A program made the position numbers and the translations under genes. Below are positions 26,704-36,316 of a stretch of 64,000 nt of DNA, piece after piece. The notes beneath the pieces were generated by a model. That model did not search any database. It saw only the letters and a list, made by a program, of their open reading frames with translations, and was not told the origin of the DNA. Numbering within the stretch: position 1 is the first letter of the stretch; the number at the start of each line of letters is the position of its first letter. Origin of the DNA: Larsenimonas salina (GTDB lineage: Bacteria > Pseudomonadota > Gammaproteobacteria > Pseudomonadales > Halomonadaceae); NCBI RefSeq assembly GCF_023736155.1, contig NZ_JAMLJJ010000005.1, positions 62,001 through 126,000 of the forward strand, in the 5' to 3' direction.

Positions 26704-27507
26704 TCAGGCGCTGTGACGAAGCGCCGCCGCGCTCTGCCGGCGTGTGAAGAGATAAGCGTCCATGGCCAGCGCCTGTTCCGAGATCACCGGATTGACGCGG
26801 GTCGGCGCGGCCGCGTCGGCGGCGCCGAGCGCGACGAACAGCGGCAGTAGATGCTCCTCGCTTGGGTGGGCACGCCGGGCGCCCGGGGCAAGCGCCCGGT
26901 AGTTCATCAGTTCGGCGTCCTGACGGGTTTCGAGGCGTGAGCTGACCCACTGCTGGAACGCCTCGACGTAGACCGCGATGGACGGCGCTTTATTGCCTGC
27001 GTCGGTGAGGTTGTGGGTGATGCTGCCTGATGCGATCAGGAGCGTGTCGTCATCCAGTGCCTCACAAAGATGCTGGCCCAGCGTGTAGTGCCACTCGGCG
27101 CTGGCCCGAGCGTTGATCGACAGCCCAACGACCGGGATGTCGGCGTCCGGGTAAAGATGTCGAAGCGGGGCCCACATGCCGTGATCCAGCCCGCGTCGGT
27201 GATCGACCTGCGCCTCGACCCCGCCGGCGTTCAGGCACTCGGCCACGTCATTGGCAAGCTGCGGGTCGCCCGGTGCCGGGTAGCGAATCCGGTATAGGGG
27301 CGTCGGAAAGCCGTAGAAATCGTGAATCGTCTCCGGGAACGCGCTTTCGGTCAGGCGAACCGGGGTGGTCGACCAGTGGGCCGAGGCCACCACGATGCGC
27401 TTTGGATGGGGCAGGGACTGGGCCAGCGCCTGCCAGGCGCGGGCACTCTTGCTTTGATCGATCGCCTCGAGCGGCGAGCCGTGTGAAATGAACAGTGCGT
27501 GTGCCAT
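26704..27507 (-). CDS. ygiD: LigB-type extradiol dioxygenase (YgiD, DOPA dioxygenase family)
   Basis: A 267-residue class III extradiol ring-cleavage dioxygenase. Metal ligands are expected at HGSP (His 9), the SAHW region and the GSITHNL His; HDFYGFP and GLDHGMWAPL are further family blocks. Members cleave L-DOPA-like catechols; the physiological substrate is unknown. An AGGAGGT ribosome site precedes the ATG. It follows doxX in the same direction after 31 bases, so doxX-ygiD is probably one operon. Confidence 0.92.
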   Translation of the reverse strand: MAHALFISHGSPLEAIDQSKSARAWQALAQSLPHPKRIVVASAHWSTTPVRLTESAFPETIHDFYGFPTPLYRIRYPAPGDPQLANDVAECLNAGGVEAQVDHRRGLDHGMWAPLRHLYPDADIPVVGLSINARASAEWHYTLGQHLCEALDDDTLLIASGSITHNLTDAGNKAPSIAVYVEAFQQWVSSRLETRQDAELMNYRALAPGARRAHPSEEHLLPLFVALGAADAAAPTRVNPVISEQALAMDAYLFTRRQSAAALRHSA

Positions 27508-27538
27508 GAGCCTACCTCCTGTCTGTGATAGCACGCGT

Positions 27539-27925
27539 TCAGTTGCGATTGATTAGCCCGGGAAGTGTCAGCTTGCCGCCATCGAGAACGCTCAGGGCAA
27601 GCGCCGTCACTGCCAGAAAGGCCGGGTACTCCCAGCCGCCGCCCGGCGCGGTGAACATCCAGCCGTTGCCCAGGTGCGGCATACTGGCACCGACCAGCTC
27701 GAGCCCGGTAATCGGCCAGGCAACCCAGGCCGGAAGCCCGATGGACTCAAAGAACTGACCGGTGCCCGCCAGTGTCCAGACCAGGACCTTGGTCAAACCG
27801 TGTGCAATGAACATGACGCCAAGCGCCAGGCGCAGCAGCAGCGAGGCGATGTCGTGGCTTGCGATGACCGAGGTCGATGAGTCGGAAGAAGCGGAGGCGG
27901 TGAAAGTGGTGGGAGACGTTGACAT
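27539..27925 (-). CDS. DoxX-family membrane protein
   Basis: A 128-residue inner membrane protein with about four hydrophobic segments; LLLRLALGVMFIAHGLTKV is the typical DoxX opening helix. A Ser/Thr-rich N-terminal segment precedes it. It lies upstream of ygiD and opposite a LysR-type gene, an arrangement common for quinone or catechol stress genes. Function is not established. Confidence 0.88.
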   Translation of the reverse strand: MSTSPTTFTASASSDSSTSVIASHDIASLLLRLALGVMFIAHGLTKVLVWTLAGTGQFFESIGLPAWVAWPITGLELVGASMPHLGNGWMFTAPGGGWEYPAFLAVTALALSVLDGGKLTLPGLINRN

Positions 27926-28043
27926 GAGCGGGCTCCAGAATCGTTGAACACAAAATGCGTTGGAATGTGCGCAGTTTGATTGCTTCCTTGGATGGGATAA
28001 ACATGCTAATCAAAGAGATATTGTGTTCGATCTGGAAACAATC

Positions 28044-28940
28044 ATGGATACCGTGACGGCTTTGAAGGTCTTTTCCGAGGTGGCGCATCATGGGGCGTTC
28101 ACCGCCGCCGCCGAGCGTTTATCGATGTCGCGTTCCTCGGTCAGCAAGCACATCGCCTTTCTTGAACAGCGCTTCGGCGCACGGTTACTCAACCGCACCA
28201 CGCGGCGGCTCAGCCTGACCGAGGCCGGCCGGGAGGTGCTTGCGCGCACCGAGATCATCCTGCGGGAGTTTTCAGAGCTCGAGGGGGCGCTTCACGAGGA
28301 TCAGGCCTCGCTCAGTGGACGTCTACGCGTTAGTGCGCCGCACTCGTTCGGAACGCGCTATCTGGGCCCGATTCTTGCCGATTACCGCACGCGTTATCCT
28401 TCGGTCACGCTCGAGCTGTTTTTGAGCGACCGGCAGATTGATCTGGTGGAGGAGGGCTTTGATATGGCGCTTCGCATCGGCGCGCTGGAGGATTCGACGC
28501 TCGTGGCGCGCCGCATCGGCGACATTCGTATCTTGCTGTGCGCCTCGCCGGAGTACCTGGCACGGGTTGGCACGCCCACGCACCCCTGGGAGCTTTCCCG
28601 TCATCAGGGGCTTCATTATCGCTACGCAAGCCGCGGGCAGCGCTGGCAGTTTACCCGCGAGGACCAGGAGTACAGTGCGGTCGCGCGCGCAGGAATGACC
28701 GCCAACAGCGGCGAGGTGCTTAGAGACATGGCAATCGCCGGGCTCGGCATCACGCTGCAGCCCGAGTTCATGCTGAAGGAGGCTCTCGAGCGCGGGGCGC
28801 TTGTACGAGTACTGCCGGACTACGATCACATCATGCTGGGCCTTTACTGTGTCTATGCCCACCGCAATCAAATGACGCCGCGACTTCGAAGCTTGATCGA
28901 GCATCTGCATCAGTGGGTCAACACCCATGGCGTGCCATGA
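28044..28940 (+). CDS. LysR-type regulator divergent from doxX-ygiD
   Basis: A 298-residue LysR protein. The HTH occupies residues 1-60 (ALKVFSEVAHHGAFTAAAERLSMSRSSVSKHIAFLEQRFGARLLNRTTRRLSLTEAG) and a periplasmic-binding-like effector domain follows. It belongs to the CrgA/YhjC-like branch by its effector domain pattern (VSAPHSFGTRYLGPIL). Start ATG 28044 was chosen because the HTH begins directly there. It faces doxX; GAACACAA (27945) and TTGTGTTC (28020) form a distant inverted repeat in the gap that may bind it. Confidence 0.92.
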   Translation: MDTVTALKVFSEVAHHGAFTAAAERLSMSRSSVSKHIAFLEQRFGARLLNRTTRRLSLTEAGREVLARTEIILREFSELEGALHEDQASLSGRLRVSAPHSFGTRYLGPILADYRTRYPSVTLELFLSDRQIDLVEEGFDMALRIGALEDSTLVARRIGDIRILLCASPEYLARVGTPTHPWELSRHQGLHYRYASRGQRWQFTREDQEYSAVARAGMTANSGEVLRDMAIAGLGITLQPEFMLKEALERGALVRVLPDYDHIMLGLYCVYAHRNQMTPRLRSLIEHLHQWVNTHGVP

Positions 28941-28953
28941 GCGGTCGCGCTCG

Positions 28954-29907
28954 TTACCGCGTGGGTGCCGCCGGTGGCGCGTCGTCGCCTGCCTCGGGCG
29001 TCGATGGGTTCTTGAGCGTCGATGGGTCCTTGAGTGTCGGGTCCTTGAGTATTGATCGGTCCTTGAGCGTCAACGGCTCCTTGAACGTCAGCGTTCGATA
29101 GGGGAAGGGAATCTCGATACCGGCGGTATCCAGTGCGCGCTTGATGGCGGTGACGACCTTATCCCGACTTTGGTGCATGTCGATCGGCTGCGAGGCGGCC
29201 CACCACCGGACGGTGAAGTCGAGCGAGGAGGCGTTGAATTCGCGCGCGTAGACCTCGACCCCGCGCTGATGCTCGATCTCCTCGATGTGCGACAGGGCTT
29301 CAAGAATCACGCGCCGGGCGGTGTCGATGTCCTCGCTGTAGGCCACGCCGACGACCAGATCGAATCGTCGAATGGGCAGATCCGTCAGTACGTGCACCGG
29401 GTTCTTGAACAGGAAACTGTTCGGCACCAGTACGAGCTGGCCGTCGGTCTTTCGAAGGTAGGTCTCTCGCACCGTGATCTTTTCAACGCGCCCGCGCACC
29501 TGCTCGCATTCGACGAAATCGTTGATGCGCATCGGGCGGCGCAGCATGATGAGTACGCCCGCGAAGAAGTTCTCGAAGATATCCTTGAACGCGAGCCCCA
29601 CCGCGACCGACCCGAGCCCCAGTACGGTCAAAAGCTTGCCAGGCGTCAGGCTTGGAAAGATCACCGTCGCGGCGATCAGAGTACCGATGACCCACACCGT
29701 CACCCGCATCAGGCTGACCAGAAGCTCGGTCAGCGCCGGGCGGATCGACGAGCGCGCAAGCGAGGTTCGGATCACGTAGCCTAGAAACGCTGCAACACCC
29801 CAGGTCAGAAGCAGACAGATCGCGGCGACGACGAGCAAGGGCATGACCTCGACAAACCCCAGCCACATGCTCTGCGCTCTTTGATACAGCGGCTCGATCA
29901 GCGTCAT
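28954..29907 (-). CDS. MscS-family mechanosensitive channel
   Basis: A 317-residue inner membrane channel that releases solutes on osmotic downshock. Two or three N-terminal helices precede the pore-lining helix (VLGLGSVAVGLAFKDIFENFFAGVLIML), followed by the beta domain (DFVECEQVRGRVEKITVRETYLRKTDGQLVLVPNS). The last 40 or so residues are a low-complexity tail of LKDPST-like units encoded by a degenerate minisatellite. It converges with the upstream LysR gene, leaving 13 bases. Confidence 0.93.
   Translation of the reverse strand: MTLIEPLYQRAQSMWLGFVEVMPLLVVAAICLLLTWGVAAFLGYVIRTSLARSSIRPALTELLVSLMRVTVWVIGTLIAATVIFPSLTPGKLLTVLGLGSVAVGLAFKDIFENFFAGVLIMLRRPMRINDFVECEQVRGRVEKITVRETYLRKTDGQLVLVPNSFLFKNPVHVLTDLPIRRFDLVVGVAYSEDIDTARRVILEALSHIEEIEHQRGVEVYAREFNASSLDFTVRWWAASQPIDMHQSRDKVVTAIKRALDTAGIEIPFPYRTLTFKEPLTLKDRSILKDPTLKDPSTLKNPSTPEAGDDAPPAAPTR
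29000..29095. repeat. Degenerate tandem repeat in the MscS C-terminal coding region
   Basis: About five imperfect units of 13-20 bases built on TCGATGGGTCCTTGAGCG. On the coding strand they give LKDRSILKDPTLKDPSTLKNPST-type repeats. Unit number could vary between strains, though not all units are multiples of three. Confidence 0.75.
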
Positions 29908-30069
29908 GCGTGTTCTCCGTGAGTCAGTCCGGTCTAGTGACTATAAACCGAGCCGAGGGCGCGTGCTCACGATTGCGGTTTGACAGTCGCCAGCCGGGCT
30001 GGTGGAGTAGCGAGCCCAGCCAACGCTTTTCGAGGCGTTGGCTTTCCAATGACATGTGAATCCATTGCC

Positions 30070-30957
30070 ATGCGCTTCGATCTGACCTCGTTGAACCTGT
30101 TTCTGGCCGTCGCTGAAGAGAAAAGCCTGACGCGTGCGTCCAAGCGGGCGCACTTGGCTGTCTCCGCGATTAGTAAACGAATTGCGGAGCTTGAGCAGCA
30201 CGTCGGTGCGCCGCTGTTCACCCGGTTCTCTCGCGGGGTCGAGTTGACGCCGGCCGGTCAGTCGATGCTGAGCTATGCGCGTCAGGTATTCGAGACACTC
30301 CACCTGATGGAGCAAGAGCTGGGTGACTATTCGGCCGGGATCAAGGGGCAGCTCCGTCTCCACGCGACGACCTCGTCACTGGCTCAGTTTTTGCCGCGCG
30401 ATATCGAAACGTTTTCGGCACTGTATCCGGGGATCCGGTTCGACATCGAGGAGCGGGTGGGGGCCGCCATTGTCAGAGCCGTTACCGACGGCCGAGCCGA
30501 TCTCGGTATCTTTGCCAGCCGGACCCCGGCCCCAGATCTTGAAACGATCCACTACCGCAGTGATGAGCTGGCGGTCGCCGTGTCGCTGGATCATGCGCTT
30601 GCAGAGCGTGACATGGTGCGCTTCAGTGAGGTAACTCGCTACGAATTCATCGCCTCCCACGCCGAAAGCGCGCTGTATGCGCTGGCCACCCAGGAGGCGG
30701 CCAAACTGCATCTGTCACTCAAGGTGCGTATTCGGGTAAGCAGTTTCGACTGCATGTGCCAGCTGGTGGCCGGTCGGCTGGGCATCGCTATTTTGCCGCT
30801 TCACGTCATCAGGATTTATGCGCAGTCGTTGCCGATTGTCGGGCTGACGCTGGATGAAAGCTGGGCGAAGCGCGATCTGCAAATCGGCATGCGCAGCTTC
30901 AGTTCGTTGCCCGCCACCGCCCGGGCCTTTGTCGAGCACCTGGGGAATTCCGATTGA
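30070..30957 (+). CDS. LysR-type regulator of the tricarboxylate island
   Basis: A 295-residue LysR protein with an N-terminal HTH (LNLFLAVAEEKSLTRASKRAHLAVSAISKRIAELEQHVGAPLFTRFSRGVELTPAG) and an effector domain. The start MRFDLTSLN was taken for its fit to LysR N-termini; a MTCESIA start six codons earlier is possible. It reads in the same direction as the aconitase gene 122 bases downstream. E. coli has a LysR gene, ybhD, beside a comparable set of genes, so control of this island is likely. Confidence 0.9.
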   Translation: MRFDLTSLNLFLAVAEEKSLTRASKRAHLAVSAISKRIAELEQHVGAPLFTRFSRGVELTPAGQSMLSYARQVFETLHLMEQELGDYSAGIKGQLRLHATTSSLAQFLPRDIETFSALYPGIRFDIEERVGAAIVRAVTDGRADLGIFASRTPAPDLETIHYRSDELAVAVSLDHALAERDMVRFSEVTRYEFIASHAESALYALATQEAAKLHLSLKVRIRVSSFDCMCQLVAGRLGIAILPLHVIRIYAQSLPIVGLTLDESWAKRDLQIGMRSFSSLPATARAFVEHLGNSD

Positions 30958-31079
30958 GCGGCGGTCGTTCTCGCACGGAGAACGCTCTTTTGGCGAAGCT
31001 TCAATATTGCTCTGGGAAAAGATGAAGTAGCGTGTCATGACTCGTGCCACCGACCGGGCACACAAGGAGATCATGGCTG

Positions 31080-33755
31080 ATGTTTCCCACCTCGAACGAG
31101 ATGTTACCGCGGACGCTGGACGTTGCCGGTACGCCCTACCGTTACCTGGCGCTTTCGGATATCGTCGCGCCCGAGCACCTGGGTCGGATACCCTATTCCC
31201 TGCGTTTGTTACTTGAAAACGTGGCACGCCGCTGCCCTGAGCGGCTGGCCGATTTTACCTCGTTTCTGTATGGCGAGGGGGGGAAGGGTGAGGTCAGCTA
31301 TTACCCCAATCGGTTGATGTTTCACGACACCACCTGCCTGCCGGCGCTGGCCGATTTCGCCGGGATGCGTGATGCCGTCGATGAAATGAATGGCGATGCT
31401 CGTCGCATCAATCCGGCCATTCCGGCGGTGCTGGCCATCGATCACTCGGTGATCGTCGAGCACTTCGACGCCCCTGACGCCTTTGCCCGTAACCTGGACA
31501 TCGATTTTCATCGCAACGCCGAGCGCTATCGTTTTTTGAAGTGGGCCGAGCGCAGTTTGGATAATTTCCGGGTCGTACCACCGGGGACTGGCATCATCCA
31601 TCAGGTCAATATGGAGTCGCTGGCCACGGTGGTGTGGACTACACCCGCCGAGGATGGCGGGCCGGACTGGATTCACCCGGACAACATGGTTGCTACTGAC
31701 AGTCACACGCCGATGATCAATGCCCTCGGTGTGCTGGCGTGGGGTGTGGGTGGCCTGGAGGGCCAGGCCGCGCTTCTTGGCGAGCCGGTTACCCTGACGC
31801 TGCCGGAGGTGGTGGGCATTCGTTTGACCGGCGCATTGCCACCGACGGTTACGGCGATGGATCTGGCCCTGCGTGTGGCGGAACTGTTGCGTGCCGAGGG
31901 TGTGGTCGGAAAGTTCGTCGAGTTTCACGGCCCAGGACTTGATGGCCTGAGCCTGGCCGCACGCGGCACGGTGGCCAACATGGCGCCTGAGTACGGCGCG
32001 ACGGTGGTGTTTTTTCCGTTCGATGACATCACCATGGACTATCTGGCGCTTTCCGGCCGCGACGCGTCGCTACGCGAGCGGGTGGGAACCTATCTCAATG
32101 CACAGGGGCTGTGGCGCCATGCTGACGACCCCGAACCAGAGTTCGATCGGCATCTGGCGATCGATCTTTCCGCGATCGAGCCTAGTGTAGCTGGGCCGCA
32201 TCAGCCTCATCAACGCCACGACCTGAGCGCGCTGGCATCGTCCTATCAGGCGCTCGGTCGCCCGTCGACACCCGCGGCTTCGCCGCTGGCGACCAGCCGC
32301 AGCGGCGCTCTGGCGCTGCCGGAGTGGGCCGAGTCGCTGGATCACGGCGCGGTAGTGATCGCTGCGATAACCAGTTGCACCAATACAGCCAACCCGGCGG
32401 AAGTGATTCAGGCCGGGCTGCTGGCGCGTAATGCCCGCCGGCTAGGGCTTGAGCGTAAGCCATGGGTCAAGTCGTCGTTGTCGCCAGGGTCGCGGGTGGT
32501 GATCGATTACCTGCGCCGCTCCGCGCTGCAAAACGAGCTTGATGCGCTCGGCTTCGCGCTGACCGGCATTGGCTGCATGACCTGTATCGGCAACTCCGGC
32601 AGCCTGATTCCTGAAGTAGAAGCCCGCGTCGATGCGGGACTTGACGGCGTCGCGGTGCTGTCCGGTAACCGCAATTTCCAGGGGCGGGTCAATCCGCGAG
32701 TGTCGTCAGGCTATCTGATGTCTCCGGCGCTGGTGGTGGCCTATGCCATTGCCGGAGACATCACCCGTGACATCACCCGTGAGCCTTTGAGCTACACCGC
32801 CGCCGGTGAGCCGGTGTACCTGGCCGAGCTGATGCCGACTGATGAAGAGATCGAGGCCGTGATTCGCGAGACGGTGCGCCCGGAAGACTACGCCGCGCGC
32901 AATGACAGCCTGTGGACCGGCAGCGACCACTGGCAGCAGCTCGATGCCGAGGGCAGCTTGCGATTCCCCTGGCTGCGCGAGTCGACGTATCTTCGCAGGC
33001 CGGCCTACCTGGAAAGCGTACCGCCCAGCGCGCGCGATACGCTCGCGATTCATGGTGCGCGTGTCCTCATGCAGCTGGGTGATAACGTGACCACCGACCA
33101 TATTTCCCCGGCAGGTGCGATTCCGTCGGATAGCCTGGCCGGTGAGTACCTGCTGGGCATGGGCGAGGCGAAAGGCGATCTCAATCAGTATTCCACGCGC
33201 CGCAGCAATCACGAGGTCATGCTGCGCGGGGCCTATACCAATCGACGGGTGAGCAATCAGCTGCCGGGAACCCAGGTGGGCGAGGGTGTCTGGACACGGC
33301 CGTTGGATGGCGGTGAGCCTCGTCCTCTATTCGAGGCGGCTCAGAGTTATATTGCCGCGGGGGTGCCGCTGGTGGTGTTTGCCGGCATCAATTATGGCGC
33401 GGGCTCCAGCCGTGACTGGGCGGCCAAGGCACAGGCATTGATGGGGGTGCGGGCCGTCATCGCACGCAGTTTCGAGCGGATCCATCGCAGCAACCTGATC
33501 GGAATGGGCGTATTGCCGCTGCTGCTGCCGGCCGACGTCGATGCGGCGTCGCTCGAGCTTGGTGGTGAGGAAACCTTCGACCTTGATCTATCCGATGAGC
33601 TAGTGGTGGGGCCGAACCCGGTTTCCCTGCGCATCCATCAAGACGGGCAGACCCGAACGGTGGCATTGACGCTGAACGTCGACTCCTCACAGGAACGATC
33701 CTACCTGCGTCATGGCGGCATCCTGCCCTATGTCGTGCGCAAGACACTGCAGTAA
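31080..33755 (+). CDS. Aconitase-family hydratase (AcnA type)
   Basis: An 891-residue [4Fe-4S] hydratase. Cluster Cys are C433 (TSCTNT) and C499/C502 (GCMTC). Other family blocks are IDHSVIVEHF, GIIHQVNMESL, DSHTPMINALGV, DNVTTDHISPAGAIP and YGAGSSRDWAAKA. The ATG at 31080 has AGGAG ten bases upstream; an out-of-frame ATG at 31073 is closer but gives no aconitase sequence. Its place between a LysR gene and a lactonase/Tct cluster argues for a dedicated catabolic isomerase, like E. coli YbhJ, rather than the main citric acid cycle enzyme. Confidence 0.93.
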   Translation: MFPTSNEMLPRTLDVAGTPYRYLALSDIVAPEHLGRIPYSLRLLLENVARRCPERLADFTSFLYGEGGKGEVSYYPNRLMFHDTTCLPALADFAGMRDAVDEMNGDARRINPAIPAVLAIDHSVIVEHFDAPDAFARNLDIDFHRNAERYRFLKWAERSLDNFRVVPPGTGIIHQVNMESLATVVWTTPAEDGGPDWIHPDNMVATDSHTPMINALGVLAWGVGGLEGQAALLGEPVTLTLPEVVGIRLTGALPPTVTAMDLALRVAELLRAEGVVGKFVEFHGPGLDGLSLAARGTVANMAPEYGATVVFFPFDDITMDYLALSGRDASLRERVGTYLNAQGLWRHADDPEPEFDRHLAIDLSAIEPSVAGPHQPHQRHDLSALASSYQALGRPSTPAASPLATSRSGALALPEWAESLDHGAVVIAAITSCTNTANPAEVIQAGLLARNARRLGLERKPWVKSSLSPGSRVVIDYLRRSALQNELDALGFALTGIGCMTCIGNSGSLIPEVEARVDAGLDGVAVLSGNRNFQGRVNPRVSSGYLMSPALVVAYAIAGDITRDITREPLSYTAAGEPVYLAELMPTDEEIEAVIRETVRPEDYAARNDSLWTGSDHWQQLDAEGSLRFPWLRESTYLRRPAYLESVPPSARDTLAIHGARVLMQLGDNVTTDHISPAGAIPSDSLAGEYLLGMGEAKGDLNQYSTRRSNHEVMLRGAYTNRRVSNQLPGTQVGEGVWTRPLDGGEPRPLFEAAQSYIAAGVPLVVFAGINYGAGSSRDWAAKAQALMGVRAVIARSFERIHRSNLIGMGVLPLLLPADVDAASLELGGEETFDLDLSDELVVGPNPVSLRIHQDGQTRTVALTLNVDSSQERSYLRHGGILPYVVRKTLQ

Positions 33756-33850
33756 GTGGACACGATGCGGACGATGCACCGCGCACCTGAGATAACGCGC
33801 GCGAGGCAGAGCGCTGATCTGACCCGAGCGTAGAGATAGAGAGAGGGATT

Positions 33851-34912
33851 ATGCTGGCTTACATCGGATGTCGCACTACTCAGCGTCGCCAGGCGCGAGG
33901 CAAGGGAATCGAGGTGTATCGGGTTGAGCAGGAGGGGAGAGTATGGACCCACGTTCAGCGCGTTGATGGATTGACCAATCCGTCGTATTTGATTCTGAAT
34001 CGGGCGGGGAATCGGTTGTACTGCATTCATGGTGATCGCAGCGACATCAGCGCCTTTTCGGTACACCCGGTCAGCGGTGAGCTGACGCTGTTGAATCAGG
34101 CCAGCACGGGCGGGGCCAATCCGGTGCATCTGGCACTGGATCCCGAAGAGCGTTTCATCGTGGTCTCGAACCATATTTCAAGCTCGGTCGCGGTTATCGC
34201 GCTTGAAAGCGACGGCCGCCTGAAAGGCGTCGTCGATCTGGTCGAGTTAAGCGGCACAGTCGGGCCGCATCGGGTAGAACAGCCGTTTCCCAAGCCTCAT
34301 GCCAACCCCTTTACGCCGGATGGGCGCCACGTCATCGTGCCGGACAAGGGCCTGGACTGCCTGTTCGTGTATCCGTTCGACGCACGGCGCGGGTGGCTTG
34401 ATGCCGAACATGCTCTCAAGGTCAGCTCACGTGAAGGTGCTGGCCCTCGCCACATCGATTTTCATCCTGATCTGCCTCGGGCCTACGTGATCAACGAGCT
34501 GGATTCGACACTTGCGACGTATGCCCTTGATATCGCCTCCGGAGGGCTTGAGCCTCTTCAGATCCTGCCAAGCACTGCAGCAACGTTTACCGGTAACAAC
34601 CGAGCTGCCGGCGTGGTGGTGGCCCCGTCCGGGCAGTACGTGCTGGCCTCGAACCGCGGAGAAGACAGCCTTGCGCTGTATCGCGTGGATCCTTCCAGCG
34701 GCGAGCTTGCGTATCGGCGAACCGTACCATCGGGAGGGCGCACGCCGCGCTTCGTGGGGTTCGATCCGTGCTTCGGTCTCTTGCACGTCGCGAACGAAGA
34801 TAGTGATGAACTCATAAGCTTTGATGTGGCCGGCCTTGCCGATCAGTGCATCGATCCCGTGCATCGGCTGGCAACACCCAGCCCAGTTTGTCTGGCGTTT
34901 CGGGACGACTGA
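33851..34912 (+). CDS. YbhE/Pgl-type lactonase (seven-bladed propeller)
   Basis: A 353-residue beta-propeller protein of the 6-phosphogluconolactonase/carboxymuconate cyclase family. Repeats such as GGANPVHLALDPEERFIVVSNH, GPHRVEQPFPKPHANPFTPDGRHVIVPDKG and GAGPRHIDFHPDLPRAYVINEL are typical blades. It lies 95 bases after the aconitase gene and 120 before the first TctC. In this context it may open or close a lactone of a tricarboxylate-related substrate rather than act on phosphogluconolactone. Confidence 0.88.
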   Translation: MLAYIGCRTTQRRQARGKGIEVYRVEQEGRVWTHVQRVDGLTNPSYLILNRAGNRLYCIHGDRSDISAFSVHPVSGELTLLNQASTGGANPVHLALDPEERFIVVSNHISSSVAVIALESDGRLKGVVDLVELSGTVGPHRVEQPFPKPHANPFTPDGRHVIVPDKGLDCLFVYPFDARRGWLDAEHALKVSSREGAGPRHIDFHPDLPRAYVINELDSTLATYALDIASGGLEPLQILPSTAATFTGNNRAAGVVVAPSGQYVLASNRGEDSLALYRVDPSSGELAYRRTVPSGGRTPRFVGFDPCFGLLHVANEDSDELISFDVAGLADQCIDPVHRLATPSPVCLAFRDD

Positions 34913-35032
34913 CATCGAAACGCCTGCAATAGCCCCTCGGCGTCAGGCCGTGCATTCACAGGATTCGAATGCTGCCACATGTTGTCGAGTCGGTTTGAAT
35001 CGTCTGGTTAGATAACAATGAGGAGAAGCACC

Positions 35033-36007
35033 ATGCCAGCAAAACACTGGATCTCAGCGGTCTGTCTCGCTGCATTCGTATCCCCGCTATGCGTTGCGGC
35101 CGAGCAACCGGAAAATCGTCTGGAATGCCTGGCCCCGGCGGATCCGGGGGGTGGTTGGGATTTCACCTGCCGTCAGTTCGCGGCCAGCCTTCGCAGTCTC
35201 GGAATCACCGATAAGTCGATGCAGACCATCAACATGGCCGGCGCAGCCGGTGGCGTTGCCTACGCCCATGTGGTCAGCAAGCGCAATGGCAACGATGGCA
35301 CCATCGTTGCGGCGTCGTCATCGAACGCGATACGCCTGGCGCAGAATCAATATCCCGGCATGACCTCGGACGACGTGACCTGGCTGGGTGCGCTTGGTGC
35401 GGACTACGCCGTATTGGCTGTGCGTCAGGATTCGAAGTTACACACGCTACAGGACATGTTTGACGCGCTGTCGAAGAACATCAAATCGGTCAAGTTCTCC
35501 GGCGGCAGCGGTGTGTTGGGTCTGGATCAGGTAAACCTGCTTCGGGTGCTGTCGAAAGGCGGCATCGACTCGGTACGCAACGTCACCTATCTGGACTTCA
35601 ATAATGGCGCCAACGCGATCACTCAGGTGCTGGGTGGCCATCTCGACGTCGTTAGCGGCGATATTTCGGAAGTCTCGAGCTTCATAGAAAGTGGTGACTT
35701 GAGGGTGCTGGCTGTGCTGTCGGACAAGCGGTTGCCGCCGCCGCTCGATAACCTGCCAACTGCAAGGGAGCAGGGTGTCGATGTCGTCGCGCCGAACTGG
35801 CGCGGGTTTTATGCTCCGGCCGGCATCAGCGCGTCTGACAAGAAATTTTGGACTGATGCTATCGACACGGTTTATCAAAGCGATCACTGGAAGGAAATCA
35901 TGCGGCGTAACGGGTTGGTGCCGTTCCACATGACCGGTGATGAGTTTGAAAACTTCGTCAAGGATCAGATCGCGTCGCTGAATGAGACGATGCAGATGAT
36001 CAAATGA
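35033..36007 (+). CDS. TctC-family periplasmic binding protein, first copy
   Basis: A 324-residue solute-binding protein for a tripartite tricarboxylate transporter. A signal peptide ends near CVAA (about residue 22). Family marks are the opening LAPADPGGGWDFTCR, NMAGAAGGVAYAHV and APNWRGFYAPAGI. The ATG at 35033 is preferred as GAGGAG lies eight bases upstream; the ATG at 35018 overlaps that site. A terminator follows, separating it from the second TctC. Confidence 0.92.
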   Translation: MPAKHWISAVCLAAFVSPLCVAAEQPENRLECLAPADPGGGWDFTCRQFAASLRSLGITDKSMQTINMAGAAGGVAYAHVVSKRNGNDGTIVAASSSNAIRLAQNQYPGMTSDDVTWLGALGADYAVLAVRQDSKLHTLQDMFDALSKNIKSVKFSGGSGVLGLDQVNLLRVLSKGGIDSVRNVTYLDFNNGANAITQVLGGHLDVVSGDISEVSSFIESGDLRVLAVLSDKRLPPPLDNLPTAREQGVDVVAPNWRGFYAPAGISASDKKFWTDAIDTVYQSDHWKEIMRRNGLVPFHMTGDEFENFVKDQIASLNETMQMIK

Positions 36008-36024
36008 CCGTTCTGCTTTGAATG

Positions 36025-36046
36025 AAGGCCCGGAAGGGCCTTTTTT
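36025..36046 (+). terminator. Rho-independent terminator after first TctC
   Basis: AAGGCCC-GGAA-GGGCCTT followed by TTTT. It lies 17 bases beyond the stop. The remaining 270 bases up to the second TctC are AT-richer and probably hold a promoter (TTATTATGA near 36150). Confidence 0.88.
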
Positions 36047-36316
36047 CATGCCTGAAGGTTGGGCCGGGCGCGTGGCTACATCGTCGCTGGTGCTAGACAT
36101 AGGTCTATGCCGCTGATGATGTTTTTCATGAATAACCCTTTTATATCAGTTGGTTATTATGATTGTCTGGCATGATAACGCCCTGTTTCCCAAACGAGAA
36201 TTCTCAAGCCCAAGTGCCAGGCATAGGCTGGCGTCATGCGTGGTGAGTGACGCCATGCTTGTGGGGAGCGGCGAGCTAGTGGCTTCCCGAACGCTTTGCC
36301 AGGGTGAGGATGACTC

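Noticed and set aside
31073-31200. Alternative ATG at 31073 closer to the AGGAG site before the aconitase gene
   Set aside because: It is out of frame with the aconitase and gives a short Arg-rich peptide. The ATG at 31080 gives the correct family N-terminus.
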